Source: Neorhizobium sp. SHOUNA12A
GTDB taxonomy: Bacteria; Pseudomonadota; Alphaproteobacteria; Rhizobiales; Rhizobiaceae
DNA: 53,612 nt
Direction: 5' to 3'
Assembly (NCBI RefSeq): GCF_023006505.1
Contig: NZ_JALBGV010000040.1
Span: 1-53,612 of the forward strand
Below are positions 7,724 to 16,746 of this stretch, in pieces. The notes under the pieces were generated by a model. It saw only the letters and a program-made list of their open reading frames with translations, had not been told where the DNA came from and did no database searches. Position numbers and translations under genes: made by a program. Position 1 is the stretch's first letter. The number at the start of each line of letters is the position of its first letter.

Positions 7724-8182
7724 TCACGGCTGGGGAATAGACCCGTCCGGCATACGCTGACCGCGCGCTTTCATTTCGGCCTTGGTTTTCCGAAACTCGA
7801 TGCAGGCCTCGAATTTGGGGTTTGTCTTGCAATAGGCCTCCAACCGCTGGACGTTTGCTGCCATCATGCCGGGGACGTATTGTTGGAAATCCTGCATGCG
7901 TCGCCTGGTTTCCGCAGTCACCGCCATTTGGGTCATGCCGGTTGGATCCAGTCCTCCGAAGGTATTAGCGGCCGCGATAGCCGGCGCCATGTCGCTTGCA
8001 CGCTGTGCCGATTTCAGCGCTTTGGCCATTTCGGCATCTGTCAACGGCCTGGCCGTCATCACCCCATCTTTGGTGGTGCCATTATAGCCGATCGGCGTGA
8101 CGGGCGGTGCGCTCTGGCATCCGGCGAGCAAAGAGGCAAAAAACGGTAAGAGGAAGAGTATGTTTCGAGACAAGGGGTTCAC
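7724..8182 (-). CDS. Putative lipoprotein (152 aa)
   Basis: The N-terminus is a lipoprotein signal: a basic start (MNPLSRN), a hydrophobic core (ILFLLPFFASLLAG) and a lipobox LLAG-C with the Cys at residue 22. The mature part is helical and hydrophilic, with AYCKTNPKFEACIEFRKTKA containing two Cys that could form a disulfide. The start codon appears to be GTG at 8180-8182 with a weak binding site. It is probably anchored to the outer or inner membrane facing the periplasm. Function unknown. Confidence 0.7.
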   Translation of the reverse strand: MNPLSRNILFLLPFFASLLAGCQSAPPVTPIGYNGTTKDGVMTARPLTDAEMAKALKSAQRASDMAPAIAAANTFGGLDPTGMTQMAVTAETRRRMQDFQQYVPGMMAANVQRLEAYCKTNPKFEACIEFRKTKAEMKARGQRMPDGSIPQP

Positions 8183-8268
8183 TCATTTCAAAGTTGGACG
8201 TCATCAGTTCGCTCTGGTCCGGATTGCCTGGGCGCGCGAGGGACCGCGCCGACATCCCACCAGTCTGC

Positions 8269-9033
8269 TCAAGCCTGAGCGCGCGTAATCGAGATTCCAC
8301 GCATTTGGTAAGGTTCCAGGAGACCGGCCGGGCAGCTCTTCTCCACGATCAGCCCGTCAATTTGATCGAGACCGATGATGTCGTACGCGGAGACCGCGCC
8401 GAGCTTCTCTTTGGACGCGAGGACAATCGTTTCCGCCGACTGGCGACTAATTGCCCGTTTGATCGCCGCCTCTTCTCTGTCGCCCGTCGTCAATCCATGG
8501 TCAGGATGGATGCCGGTTACGCCCATAAAGAAGATGTCGGCGCGGATGTGAGAAATACTCTCGCTCGCCACGGCCCCCACTGCCACGTTGGAGTGCTTGT
8601 AGATGCGGCCGCCGACGAGCTCGACTTCGATTCCTGGGTGGTCGGAAAGTGCGACCGCTATATCGGGGCTGTGCGTGACAACGGTCGCATGCAGTTGCGT
8701 GGGAAGAGCGCGGGCCACTGCAACAGTGCTTGTCCCGCCATCGAGAAATATAATCTGGCCATTCCTGACCATCGCCGCAGCCGCCTTCGCGATGGCCGTC
8801 TTATCCTCGACGGAAATGTTCCTTCGGCTTGGAAGGTCGGCGAGCGCTTTGGATGCCGGTAGCGCTCCACCATGAACACGTTGAAGCAGACCTTCCGCGG
8901 CAAGCTCGCGAAGATCGCGACGGATCGTATCCTCCGAGAGGCCCAGCGTCAGGCTGAACTCTTTCGCGACCACGCGGCCCGTGGTTCCAAGGGTATCAAG
9001 GATAAGGGCTTTTCTCTCACTCGTCAGCATCAT
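8269..9033 (-). CDS. DeoR-family transcriptional regulator
   Basis: The 254-residue protein has an N-terminal DeoR winged helix (residues 2-57: ALILDTLGTTGRVVAKEFS, SEDTIRRDLRELAAEGLLQR and VHGGALP) followed by the DeoR C-terminal sensor fold, with FLDGGTSTVAVARAL and FFMGVTGIHPDHGLTT. Such regulators usually bind sugar phosphates and repress nearby carbohydrate genes. It is divergent from the NudK-like gene at 9114, with an inverted repeat between them, so self-repression and control of that gene are likely. The ATG at 9031-9033 is followed immediately by a second in-frame ATG; either may be used. Confidence 0.9.
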   Translation of the reverse strand: MMLTSERKALILDTLGTTGRVVAKEFSLTLGLSEDTIRRDLRELAAEGLLQRVHGGALPASKALADLPSRRNISVEDKTAIAKAAAAMVRNGQIIFLDGGTSTVAVARALPTQLHATVVTHSPDIAVALSDHPGIEVELVGGRIYKHSNVAVGAVASESISHIRADIFFMGVTGIHPDHGLTTGDREEAAIKRAISRQSAETIVLASKEKLGAVSAYDIIGLDQIDGLIVEKSCPAGLLEPYQMRGISITRAQA

Positions 9034-9057
9034 GGCCTCACACTGTTTTGCCGCTTA

Positions 9058-9082
9058 TTGCACGTTTGTAACATTCGTGCAA
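9058..9082. promoter_or_regulatory. Candidate DeoR operator in a divergent promoter
   Basis: TTGCACG at 9058-9064 and CGTGCAA at 9076-9082 are exact inverted repeats with an 11-bp spacer, inside the 80-bp gap between the divergent deoR-type and nudK-like genes. Related half-sites follow (CGTGCGA at 9086-9092 and GTGCAC near 9097). Position and symmetry suggest the regulator's own binding region. Confidence 0.5.
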
Positions 9083-9113
9083 TATCGTGCGATTATGTGC
9101 ACCGGAGGCGAAC

Positions 9114-9695
9114 ATGACGATATCTGATCGAGTGAAGGTTGAAGAGGTAACCACGCTCTCCAGCGACTGGTACATTCTGAAGAAGACGACGTTCAGTTTC
9201 CTGCGGGGAGACGGTACCTGGCAGAGGCAGAGTCGGGAGACCTATGATCGCGGCAACGGTGCGACGATCCTTCTCTACGACCTTGAGCGGAGCAGGGTGC
9301 TTCTGACCCGGCAATTTCGATATCCAGCCTACGTCAATGGCCATGACGATCTTCTGACGGAGGCACCGGCGGGTCTTTTGGACAATGCCAGTCCGGAGGA
9401 ACGGATCAAGGCGGAAGTCGAGGAGGAAACCGGATATCGGGTCAGCGACGTGCGCCAGATTTTCGATGCCTTCATGAGCCCTGGCTCCGTGACCGAGAGG
9501 CTGCACTTTTTCATTGGCGCCTATTCAGCCGCGGACCAGATCTCCAGCGGTGGCGGGAACGTGGACGAAGGCGAGGACATTGAGCGCCTCGAACCAACGA
9601 TAGATGAGGCGCTCGAGATGATCGGGGATGGACGCATCCGGGACGGCAAGACGATCATGCTTCTCCAATATGCCGCCCTTCATGTGTTCAAATGA
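9114..9695 (+). CDS. nudK: Nudix hydrolase of the GDP-mannose pyrophosphatase (NudK) type
   Basis: The ATG at 9114 follows CGGAGG at a good distance. The 193-residue product has the NudK layout: an N-terminal beta domain (SDWYILKKTTFSF), the segment GNGATILLYD, then LTEAPAGLLDNASPEERIKA leading into the catalytic Nudix helix EVEEETGYRV. The downstream FMSPGSVTERLHFFIGAY is typical of the ADP-ribose/GDP-mannose pyrophosphatase branch. The first Arg of the general Nudix REuxEE motif is Ala here, a position that also varies in NudK proteins. It should split a nucleoside diphosphate sugar with Mg2+. Pairing with a divergent DeoR regulator suggests a role in sugar-nucleotide turnover. Confidence 0.82.
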   Translation: MTISDRVKVEEVTTLSSDWYILKKTTFSFLRGDGTWQRQSRETYDRGNGATILLYDLERSRVLLTRQFRYPAYVNGHDDLLTEAPAGLLDNASPEERIKAEVEEETGYRVSDVRQIFDAFMSPGSVTERLHFFIGAYSAADQISSGGGNVDEGEDIERLEPTIDEALEMIGDGRIRDGKTIMLLQYAALHVFK

Positions 9696-9797
9696 ACGGC
9701 TCATGTGAGCGTATCAGACACTGGATGGCAGCTGTTTCCAAGCACTCCCATCGCCATCATGTGCGGTGGTCGAGCGACAGTCGCTTGAGCGCCTGCA

Positions 9798-11174
9798 TTA
9801 TGCGTTCAGCTCGTCTGCTGCTGCAATCACCTCGGAGACAATCTCATGAACGTCTTCCGGTTTTGTGCGATGATTGACGAAGCAGGCACGCAGCGCGAAC
9901 TCGCCGTTGATCGAAGCGTTGGATAGGTACACACGGCCCCTTGCGATCACGCGGCGTAGAATGGCTTCGTTGTCCTTGGCGTGATGGCGAAAACAGACGG
10001 CGCTGAGTGGCACCGGCGCAAGCAGTTCCAACTGTGGATGCGCGTGAATGGCTTGCGCAAGCATCTGCGCATGCCCAAGGTCCCGACCAATGGCCTCACG
10101 ATAGGCCCGGCGTCCGTGATATTGCAGAGACATCCAGAGTTTGAGGGCGCGAAAACGACGGGATAGCTCGATCGATTCTTCGAAGAAGGCGAAGGCCTCG
10201 TCGGGATCCTGGTTGAGGATCCTGATATAGTCCGCTGTATGGGAGAAGGTATTCCGGGCTGCATCGCGGTCGCGATAAAGGAGGCAGCTGCAGTCGATGG
10301 GCTGGTAGAGCCACTTATGTGCATCAAGGGAAATCGAGTCGGCCAGGTTCAGCCCGACGAACTTTTCCGGAACCGCCAGTGCCGCCAGCACGCCGAATGC
10401 GCCATCGACGTGGAGCCAGAGACCTTCAGCCTCGGCGATGCCGGCGATTTCGACAAGGGGATCGATCGCCCCGGTGGTCACCGTGCCGACGCTGGCCACG
10501 ATCGCCATAGGGAATTTTCCCGCCTTTCGGTCGTTGGCGATAGCGGACTTGAGCGCGTCGGTCTGCAGGCGGAATTCCGCGTCGACCGGGATGAGGCGAA
10601 GGTTTTTGCGTCCGAGGCCCAGCAACGCCATGGCTTTTGGGATCGACATGTGCACCTGCTCGGACGCATAGACCACGCCATGCCGCGCGCCGTCCTCGTT
10701 TGCGGGGAGGATATGCTCCCGGGCGATTGCCAACCCCATGAGGTTGGCGATCGATCCGCCCCCACAAAGGCTTCCCGAGAAGCCTTGGCACCCAACCGCC
10801 TCAGCAAGCCAACCGATGACGGCGCGCTCGATGCTTACTGCAGCTGGAGCGGAGCGCCAGGACGTGCTGTTCTGATTGAACACCGAAGCGAGAAAGTCGC
10901 CGATTGCGCCAACCGGTTCGCCCGAACCTGCGACATAACCGAAGAAGCGGCCGGTGCAGGGGCGGACGTGTTCTGCAATAGCCTTGACGTCGGCCAGAAC
11001 TTGCCCGCCGCGACCTTCATCCGGCCATGGACGATCGAAGAGGCGCGCGGTCTCTGTGCCGCTAGTCGACGGATACGATGGCCGTTCCTCCAGCGAAGCC
11101 CAGTATTCGGCGGCGAGCTTCGTCGCTTCCTTCATGAGGTCAGCCAATTCCAGATCGGAAGTCTGGAGTGCACG
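9798..11174 (-). CDS. PLP-dependent decarboxylase, group II (aromatic amino acid / glutamate type)
   Basis: The 458-residue protein matches the group II decarboxylase fold. Landmarks are SGSLCGGGSIANLMGLAIAR (phosphate-binding loop), HVDGAFGVLA (the Asp that contacts the PLP ring nitrogen) and SISLDAHKWLYQPIDC with the PLP-binding Lys in DAHKW. Family members decarboxylate L-DOPA, tryptophan, tyrosine, glutamate or related acids to amines; the substrate is not clear. Starts upstream (up to 11279) are open, but no strong ribosome binding site marks one, so MRALQTSD at 11174 is a compromise. The methyltransferase pseudogene at 11245 is divergent from it. Confidence 0.85.
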   Translation of the reverse strand, partial: RALQTSDLELADLMKEATKLAAEYWASLEERPSYPSTSGTETARLFDRPWPDEGRGGQVLADVKAIAEHVRPCTGRFFGYVAGSGEPVGAIGDFLASVFNQNSTSWRSAPAAVSIERAVIGWLAEAVGCQGFSGSLCGGGSIANLMGLAIAREHILPANEDGARHGVVYASEQVHMSIPKAMALLGLGRKNLRLIPVDAEFRLQTDALKSAIANDRKAGKFPMAIVASVGTVTTGAIDPLVEIAGIAEAEGLWLHVDGAFGVLAALAVPEKFVGLNLADSISLDAHKWLYQPIDCSCLLYRDRDAARNTFSHTADYIRILNQDPDEAFAFFEESIELSRRFRALKLWMSLQYHGRRAYREAIGRDLGHAQMLAQAIHAHPQLELLAPVPLSAVCFRHHAKDNEAILRRVIARGRVYLSNASINGEFALRACFVNHRTKPEDVHEIVSEVIAAADELNA

Positions 11175-11244
11175 CATGCCATCATCCCATAGCTCAGGAG
11201 CGCAGCCTATTCCTATCCACATGCCGCAACAAGGCGAGGCTGTG

Positions 11245-11865
11245 ATGACAGGCGCCGACAAGGTCTTTGCGGGCACCATTCGCGCGCGCTATCAGCAGCC
11301 TATGGTGCCGATGATCTTCAGGTCAACGCGTTGGCGCTGCCTTTTGAGAACGGCAGCTTTGATATCGTCGTCTGCCAGTTCGGTGTCATGTTCTTCCCCG
11401 ATAAGCTGCAGGCTACCGAGAGGTAAGGCGAGTTCTGAAGCCTGGCGGTGTTTACCAGTTTGCGGTCTGGGACCAGATTTCGGCCAATACGTTCGTAGCC
11501 GTTGCCACGGCAGTGCTCGCCGAGCGCTATCCAGAAGGCCCGCCGTGCTTCATGGAGCGCGCGCCGCATGGCTATCGTGATACAAATGCGACCATCGTGG
11601 CGCAACGTGAAGTAGGTTTCAACTGCGATTGCCGTAACTGTGACCAAGGTGGCTCGAGCGACAACTGCAGCCAGCGCAGCGATTGGGTACTGCCAGGGGC
11701 AGTCCACTGGCCGGCGAAATCTTGACGCGTGAAGCGGCGGGCTGCAGGCAGTGACCGAGGCGGTTGAAACGGCGCTCGCCGCTCATTCGGGCGGGAATCG
11801 ATCGAGGGCGAAATCAGTGCCCAAATTATACCGCCACGAAATAACGGCGGTCGGGAGAAGGGCGC
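11245..11865 (+). pseudogene. SAM-dependent methyltransferase with internal deletion and frameshifts
   Basis: The N-terminus MTGADKVFAGTIRARYQQPM is the usual start of a class of rhizobial methyltransferases, but it runs straight into LALPFENGSFDIVVCQFGVM in another frame. About 60 residues with the SAM-binding glycine motif are missing. Further frames carry LKPGGVYQFAVWDQI, then PPCFMERAPHGYRDTN, then AVETALAAHSGG, then IEGEISAQII. At least three frame changes are needed to follow the protein. It cannot be functional. It is distinct from the intact methyltransferase just downstream. Confidence 0.75.
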
Positions 11866-12073
11866 TTGTGGAGGTAAAGGCCTCGGTGCGACACCGGCTC
11901 CGGCATTTCGCCGCCAGACCAGCTTGTCCAGGAAATCACCCGGAATAGGTAGCACCCCGAGAGTGCATTTCAGCTACCGGTGGAGACCATGATAGGCTAT
12001 CTTCCGGAAGCATCCCGTCAATCGCTTCGAGACGAGCAATACCTTCTTCATTGTGATCTAGGCGGCAATCAAG

Positions 12074-12919
12074 ATGAGCGACACATCGGATTCCGAAAAA
12101 AGTACATCTGCCGGGCATAAGCTCAGCGGCTCCGGACATCTCGACGCCCACTATTTGGCGCTCAAGGAAGAGTACGAAGCGACGCTTCGTTCTGCCGGCC
12201 TCGTCGCCGGCTGGTCTGTGCTTGATGCAGGTGCGGGCAATGGGGTCTTTTTGCCCTCAATGGCTGAGTTGCTCGGCGCCGAGGGACATATCCAGGCTCT
12301 CGATCTGGCACCGGAGAATGTCGCGGCGATCGAAACTCGTATTGCAAGCGAGCACTTTGCTTGCCCGATAATGGCGCGAACCGGTGATATGACCGCGCTC
12401 CCGTATGAAACGGGAACATTCGATGCGGTTTGGAGCGCGAACGCCACTCAATACCTTGGCGATGAGCAGCTCTCCAAAGCACTCGAGGAGTTCCGTCGCG
12501 TCGTGAAGCGGGGCGGGCTGGTTGCAGTGAAGGAGGTCGATATCTCTGTGTGGCAGTACCAGCCGCAGGATCCCAAGCTGGTGTGGCGTTTGCTCGACGC
12601 ATTGTCTGACGATGTGCAGATTTCCGGCGCCATGCGGGGTACTCGCGTCTCGGCTTGGTTTAGAACCGTCGGCCTTGAAAATGTCTCTGCGATTACAACG
12701 TTGGCGGAGCGCCGTCAGCCGCTCAGGTCGGTGGAGCGTCAGTACATCCGCAACAATCTCGAATTCCTGTCCGGTCTCGCCCAAACGTGCAACCTGTCTG
12801 ACGCGGATCACCGCCAGTGGAGAGTGATCGGCGAGGAGCCAGAGCGCCTGATTTCTGACCCTGACTTCTGCTATCGGGAAATGTGGGTGCTCACTTTGGG
12901 CACTGTGCCGAAACGCTGA
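12074..12919 (+). CDS. Class I SAM-dependent methyltransferase (intact)
   Basis: The 281-residue protein has a clear methyltransferase domain. Motif I is GWSVLDAGAGNGVFLPSMAE (about residues 46-65), an acidic residue follows in IQALDLAP, TGDMTALPYETGTFDAVWSA holds motif II, and the post-motif is RVVKRGGLVAVKEVD. The C-terminal 100 residues are helical and probably form the substrate pocket. The methyl acceptor cannot be named; small-molecule methyltransferases of the UbiE/menaquinone-like type look like this. It stands alone between a pseudogene and an IS element. Confidence 0.85.
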   Translation: MSDTSDSEKSTSAGHKLSGSGHLDAHYLALKEEYEATLRSAGLVAGWSVLDAGAGNGVFLPSMAELLGAEGHIQALDLAPENVAAIETRIASEHFACPIMARTGDMTALPYETGTFDAVWSANATQYLGDEQLSKALEEFRRVVKRGGLVAVKEVDISVWQYQPQDPKLVWRLLDALSDDVQISGAMRGTRVSAWFRTVGLENVSAITTLAERRQPLRSVERQYIRNNLEFLSGLAQTCNLSDADHRQWRVIGEEPERLISDPDFCYREMWVLTLGTVPKR

Positions 12920-13101
12920 GCCAACTTTCGCAGTGGTGGCAAGCGCCAAGTCCTGGCCAACGTCGGCCACGATCATGCCCGGGACATAGGTTGAGTCAAC
13001 GGCACCACGCCAAGTCTGGATAATCGTCATGCGCCGCCGGGCGGCCTCTCTCCGCAAGCGTCGGCAGGCAGTTACGCGGCACTCTTGTCGCCGCAGGCCT
13101 G
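12920..13101. other. Gap between methyltransferase and IS481 element
   Basis: On the minus strand at about 12920-13030 a protein-like fragment reads MTIIQTWRGAVDSTYVPGM, then IVADVGQDLALATTAKVG, and continues as an open frame antisense to the methyltransferase. It may be the 5' remnant of a gene cut by the IS481 insertion. Nothing else is seen. Confidence 0.25.
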
Positions 13102-14158
13102 TCTAGATGTTTAGTCCCGGCATTTGATGGAGCGGATTGAGGGTGAAGCGTTCGGGCTGTGAAGTCCATGCTTTGCAAATGAACTCGTAAGGCGTGAGGC
13201 CGTTGAGGGTCTTAAGCCTGCGGCCAAAATTGTAAGCGGCGACGAAGTCGGCGAGGTGCTGACGAAGTTGATTGTGGCTTTCATAGTAGAAGCGCCTGAC
13301 GGTGGCATCCTTGATGGTTCGGTTCATCCTCTCGACTTGACCGTTGGTCCACGGATGCTTCGGCTTGGTCGTGCGGTGCTCGATATCGTTGGTGGCGCAG
13401 GTGTATTCGAAGGCATGGGCCCAGAAGCGCTCGCCATTGGCGATCGCTTCTTTGATCAGCGGCACAGCCGACCCTCCAGCGCCGGGCGTGGTAAACTGGA
13501 TCCCGTTGTCGGTGAGCACGGTGTGGATCTTGTAGGGGACGGCTTCAATCAGGCGTAGGAGGAATTCGCGCGAGATGGCGGTGGTGGCCTTCTCGTGCAA
13601 TTCAACGAAGGCGAACTTCGATGTGCGGTCGATGGCGACGAACATGTGCAGCTTGCCCTGTTCGGTGCGCACCTCGGCGATGTCGATGTGGAAGTAGCCG
13701 ATCGGGTAGCTCTTGAACTTCTTCACCGCCGGCCTGTCGCCTTCAACATCCGGCAGACGGCCGATGCCGTGGCGCTGCAGGCAGCGGTGCAGCGAAGACC
13801 GTGTCAGATGCGGGATTGTCGGCTGCAGCGCGTAGAGGCAGTCATCGAGTGGCAGCAGGGTATAACGTCGGAAAGCGACGATGACCGCTTCTTCCTCGAC
13901 CGAGAGAACTGTCGATCTCGGTTCCTTCGGGCCGGTCGGAAGGTCCGTGACTGAGGTCCGCTTCCGCCACTTGGCAACGGTCTTCTGATTGATCCCGTAA
14001 CGCTTCGAAAGCGTCCTCAGGCTCTCTTGACTATGCTGTATCGCTCGACGGACTGCCTCTGTCGTCGTGGCGCTCCCATGAAGAACCTGGCCCATAGCGC
14101 ATCCTTTGATTCGCAAGACAAGAATGCCCCATCAAAGCCTGGGATCAAACATCTAGGA
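13102..14158 (-). mobile_element. IS481-family insertion sequence (about 1.06 kb)
   Basis: Imperfect terminal inverted repeats are visible. The left end from about 13102 reads TCTAGATGTTTAGTCCC and the reverse complement of the right end, from about 14158, reads TCCTAGATGTTTGATCCC; both continue into TTTGATGG. The single transposase gene fills the element, and its stop codon lies inside the left repeat. The exact ends and the target duplication could not be fixed by eye. Confidence 0.75.
13103..14095 (-). CDS. IS481-family transposase
   Basis: The 330-residue protein starts MGQVLHGSATTTEAVRR with AAAGGA upstream of the ATG at 14093-14095. The N-terminus has a helix-turn-helix (LRTLSKRYGINQKTVAKWRK). 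The rve core carries the triad: Asp in YFHIDIAEVRTEQGK, Asp in VLTDNGIQFT, and Glu in TNGQVERMNRTIKDATV. The C-terminus YNFGRRLKTLNGLTPYEFI is the usual family end. There is no frameshift or internal stop, so it may be active. Confidence 0.92.
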   Translation of the reverse strand: MGQVLHGSATTTEAVRRAIQHSQESLRTLSKRYGINQKTVAKWRKRTSVTDLPTGPKEPRSTVLSVEEEAVIVAFRRYTLLPLDDCLYALQPTIPHLTRSSLHRCLQRHGIGRLPDVEGDRPAVKKFKSYPIGYFHIDIAEVRTEQGKLHMFVAIDRTSKFAFVELHEKATTAISREFLLRLIEAVPYKIHTVLTDNGIQFTTPGAGGSAVPLIKEAIANGERFWAHAFEYTCATNDIEHRTTKPKHPWTNGQVERMNRTIKDATVRRFYYESHNQLRQHLADFVAAYNFGRRLKTLNGLTPYEFICKAWTSQPERFTLNPLHQMPGLNI

Positions 14159-14611
14159 TCATCGGTGTCATCTACGACTGCACCCTGGAGTCCCGCCCGC
14201 TGGGAAACCGCTCTCTCGGAAACCTCGGCCGTCATGGATGCCTCATCCGCGATCCTGGCGCTCGACGACCTGCGCCGGCATCGGGTCATCATCCACAAGA
14301 ATGGCGGCCGAACGCCCGGCGGTTTCAAGGACTTTTTCGCCGGCGTGATTTCTTCTGGGCCTTCCGTAATCCAGTTCCGTCCGCAGACCAATCTGGTCGT
14401 GCTTGTTGCACGGCCACAGCTCAGGAAACGGCTTGCTCCGGGTCCGACTCGATTACCGGCCCAGTTGCCCCTACGGTTATGCCGCCACCGATTTTTCAAT
14501 GGCGGGGCGACACCAAGGGGCTTTATTTCTTCAAGCGGGCAGCTAAAGTTCCCGCCGGAGAGCGGCCTCTCCGCTCAAGTCTTTTGACCAACTCCTGGGG
14601 TTAAGACGCCG
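14159..14611. other. Stretch without a supportable gene, upstream of a histidine kinase
   Basis: Overlapping open frames exist on both strands, but their composition is unlike known proteins. The plus-strand piece DASSAILALDDLRRHRVIIH may be a decayed coding fragment. No operator-like repeat is seen. Confidence 0.3.
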
Positions 14612-15697
14612 ATGGTAGACAGACACGATAGCAGCGATGCCGAGGCAGCTGATTATCGCTCCAAGCAATCTGAAGCCGACGCAGAAGCAATAAAACCGGC
14701 ACACGATGCAGCGGCCTTCCTGGCTGCCATCATCGAGTCGTCTGAGGATGCCATCGTCAGCAAATCCCTTCAGGGGATCATCACCACCTGGAACAAGGGT
14801 GCAGAGCGGCTTTTCGGCTACAACGCCGTCGAAGCCCTCGGAAAGCCGATTACCATTCTCATACCCGAGGATCGGCTTGACGAAGAGCCTGCGATCCTGG
14901 CGCGCATCCATGCCGGGGAGCGCGTCGATCATTTCGAAACGATCAGGCGTCGTAAGGATGGCACGTTGCTCGACATTTCGCTGACGATCTCGCCAATCCG
15001 CAATAGCGACGGGAAAATTATCGGAGCCTCGAAGATCGCCCGTGACATTTCGGAGCGGAAGCGCGCAGCCGAACGCCAGGATCTTCTCCTTCGGGAGATG
15101 CATCATCGGGTCAAGAACCTTTTTGCCATCACCGGCAGCATCATCACGCTGGCGGCGCGCACGGCCCAGACGCCGAGCGAACTCGCCTCCTCAATGAAAA
15201 TCCGTCTTGTCGCGCTCTCGCAGGCACATGAGATGACATTGCCGAGCTTTACAGGCGACGAAGCATTCAAAGAGCGTTCCACGACCCTGTTCCAGCTTTT
15301 GTCCAGCCTGCTTTCACCGTACGATGAGGGTGAGGGAGGGCGGTGGCACCTTCATGGTGAAGATGCACCGATCAGCGCCGAGAGGGTGACAAGCCTCGCA
15401 CTGCTCTTTCATGAATATGCCACCAACGCGGTGAAATACGGATCGCTATCCGATGCGGAGGGGCGATTGGACGTGACGCTCGACGCAGGCGAGGAAAGGT
15501 TCGAGATCTCGTGGCTCGAATCCAGTGGACGACCTTCGAGCAACGCGGAACCGAAAGATGCAGGGTTCGGCACGAGGCTGGAACAGATGATCATCCGCAC
15601 CCTCGATGCAGACGTTTCCAGAGATTGGCAGCCCGACGGCCTTCTGATCAAACTTTCAGTGCCCCGTGCCGCTTTTGCTGCGCCAGCTCCGGCTTAG
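14612..15697 (+). CDS. PAS-domain sensor histidine kinase, HWE type
   Basis: The 361-residue soluble protein begins with a PAS domain at about residues 32-145 (AAIIESSEDAIVSKSLQGII, RLFGYNAVEALG, then ASKIARDISERKRAAE at its exit). The kinase part has the phosphoaccepting His in LLREMHHRVKNLFAI (around residue 169) and an N-box ALLFHEYATNAVKYGSLS. The C-terminal glycine region reads DAGFGTRLEQMI. These features match the HWE/HisKA_2 kinases common in Alphaproteobacteria, often in light, redox or general stress signalling. It has no membrane segment, so it senses an internal signal. A cognate regulator is not adjacent. Confidence 0.9.
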   Translation: MVDRHDSSDAEAADYRSKQSEADAEAIKPAHDAAAFLAAIIESSEDAIVSKSLQGIITTWNKGAERLFGYNAVEALGKPITILIPEDRLDEEPAILARIHAGERVDHFETIRRRKDGTLLDISLTISPIRNSDGKIIGASKIARDISERKRAAERQDLLLREMHHRVKNLFAITGSIITLAARTAQTPSELASSMKIRLVALSQAHEMTLPSFTGDEAFKERSTTLFQLLSSLLSPYDEGEGGRWHLHGEDAPISAERVTSLALLFHEYATNAVKYGSLSDAEGRLDVTLDAGEERFEISWLESSGRPSSNAEPKDAGFGTRLEQMIIRTLDADVSRDWQPDGLLIKLSVPRAAFAAPAPA

Positions 15698-15794
15698 GCG
15701 AGCTAAACGGAAAATAAAGTCCCGGTTTGATTTCAAGCGCGGCGCCCTCCGAACCGAAGGGCCGGGGAAGGGCTAATCGGAACGGCTTTCTCCT

Positions 15795-16280
15795 TTTTCC
15801 GTTGTGCAAGATGCCGTTGCTGGTGCTGACGTTAAATTCCGGCTTTGTGCCCTTTCCGGAAGGCGCAGATCCGCTGAACCAGGCGTTCGCGCCCCGTCGG
15901 CTGACCCTCGAGATTACAGAAGGGGTACTGATGTCAAACCCAGAGCAAGCTAAACGGACGATCGCCAGGCTCAAAGCGGTTGGCGTAAAGTTCGCCCTGG
16001 ACGATTTCGGATGCGGCTATGCCAGCATCGGGGCGTTGCGCGAGTTCGGATTCGACCGCGTGAAGATCGATCGGTCACTTGTGATCGCACTGGCGGACAA
16101 GAAGGCGCAGGCGTTCTAAACGCAACGCTTTCGCTTGCGAAGGCGCTGGACATTCCAGTGACGGCCGAAGGTGTCGAGACTCAAGAGCAGGCCGGTGCTT
16201 TGACCCGATCCGGGTGCGATCAGCTCCAGGGGTACCTTGTTGGAAAACCGATGGGCGCAAGGCAGCTGCCGCCTAAGTAA
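15795..16280 (+). pseudogene. EAL-domain (c-di-GMP phosphodiesterase) remnant, frameshifted
   Basis: Only the second half of an EAL domain is present: RRLTLEITEGVLMSN, KFALDDFGCGYASIGALREF and DRVKIDRSLVIALADKK in one frame, then after a frameshift near 16100-16115 LSLAKALDIPVTAEGVETQE, SGCDQLQGYLVGKPMG and the stop. The catalytic EAL Glu region and any GGDEF part are missing from the 5' side. It cannot hydrolyse c-di-GMP. An intact paralogue of the same domain lies at 19286-21325. Confidence 0.8.
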
Positions 16281-16329
16281 GACGACAGTCTATGCTTTGA
16301 TCGCCGCGAACCCGACGAACAGGCGGGCG

Positions 16330-16746
16330 TCAACCCTCAAACCTCAATTCACGAGCGCTGCCTGATTTCTGTAGCCAAGTGGTAGCCGACCCCAGGACCA
16401 GGGCGATCGTTTCCTGTAGTTCTTTTATCGAAAAAGGTTTTCCAATGAGCGGCTGGTCTGTGAAGTCATGAGATAAGCCACTCTGGCCATATCCGGTGCT
16501 GAATAAGAACGGTATGCCGCGCTCGCGCAGTATTTCCGCAACGGGGAAGCTGGGATGACCGGCCAGGTTGACGTCCAATATCGCCAGATCGATCGTCGCT
16601 GTGGCAGCCAGTGCACGTGCTTCCGCTAGTCGTGCTGCGGACGCCACGATCTCGCAGCCGAGATCTTCAAGCATGTCCTCGATCATGAGGGCCACGAAAC
16701 CCTCGTCCTCTACAACGAGTACCTTCAGTCCGGAATAGTTGCTCAT
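16330..16746 (-). CDS. Single-domain response regulator (CheY-like receiver)
   Basis: The 138-residue protein is a receiver domain with no output part. It shows the acidic pair in LVVEDEGFV (residues 13-14), the phosphoacceptor Asp58 in LAILDVNLAG, a Thr/Ser region in FLFSTGYGQSG and Lys103 in LIGKPF. Its start overlaps the stop of the kinase gene upstream (ATGA, 16743-16746), so the two are translationally coupled and it is very likely that kinase's partner. Lone receivers beside HWE kinases often serve as phosphate sinks or relay to another protein. Confidence 0.9.
   Translation of the reverse strand: MSNYSGLKVLVVEDEGFVALMIEDMLEDLGCEIVASAARLAEARALAATATIDLAILDVNLAGHPSFPVAEILRERGIPFLFSTGYGQSGLSHDFTDQPLIGKPFSIKELQETIALVLGSATTWLQKSGSARELRFEG

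Noticed and set aside
12257..13057. 266-codon minus-strand frame
   Set aside because: Most of it is antisense to the clearly real methyltransferase at 12074-12919; only its first 40 codons look like protein and are noted as a possible fragment.
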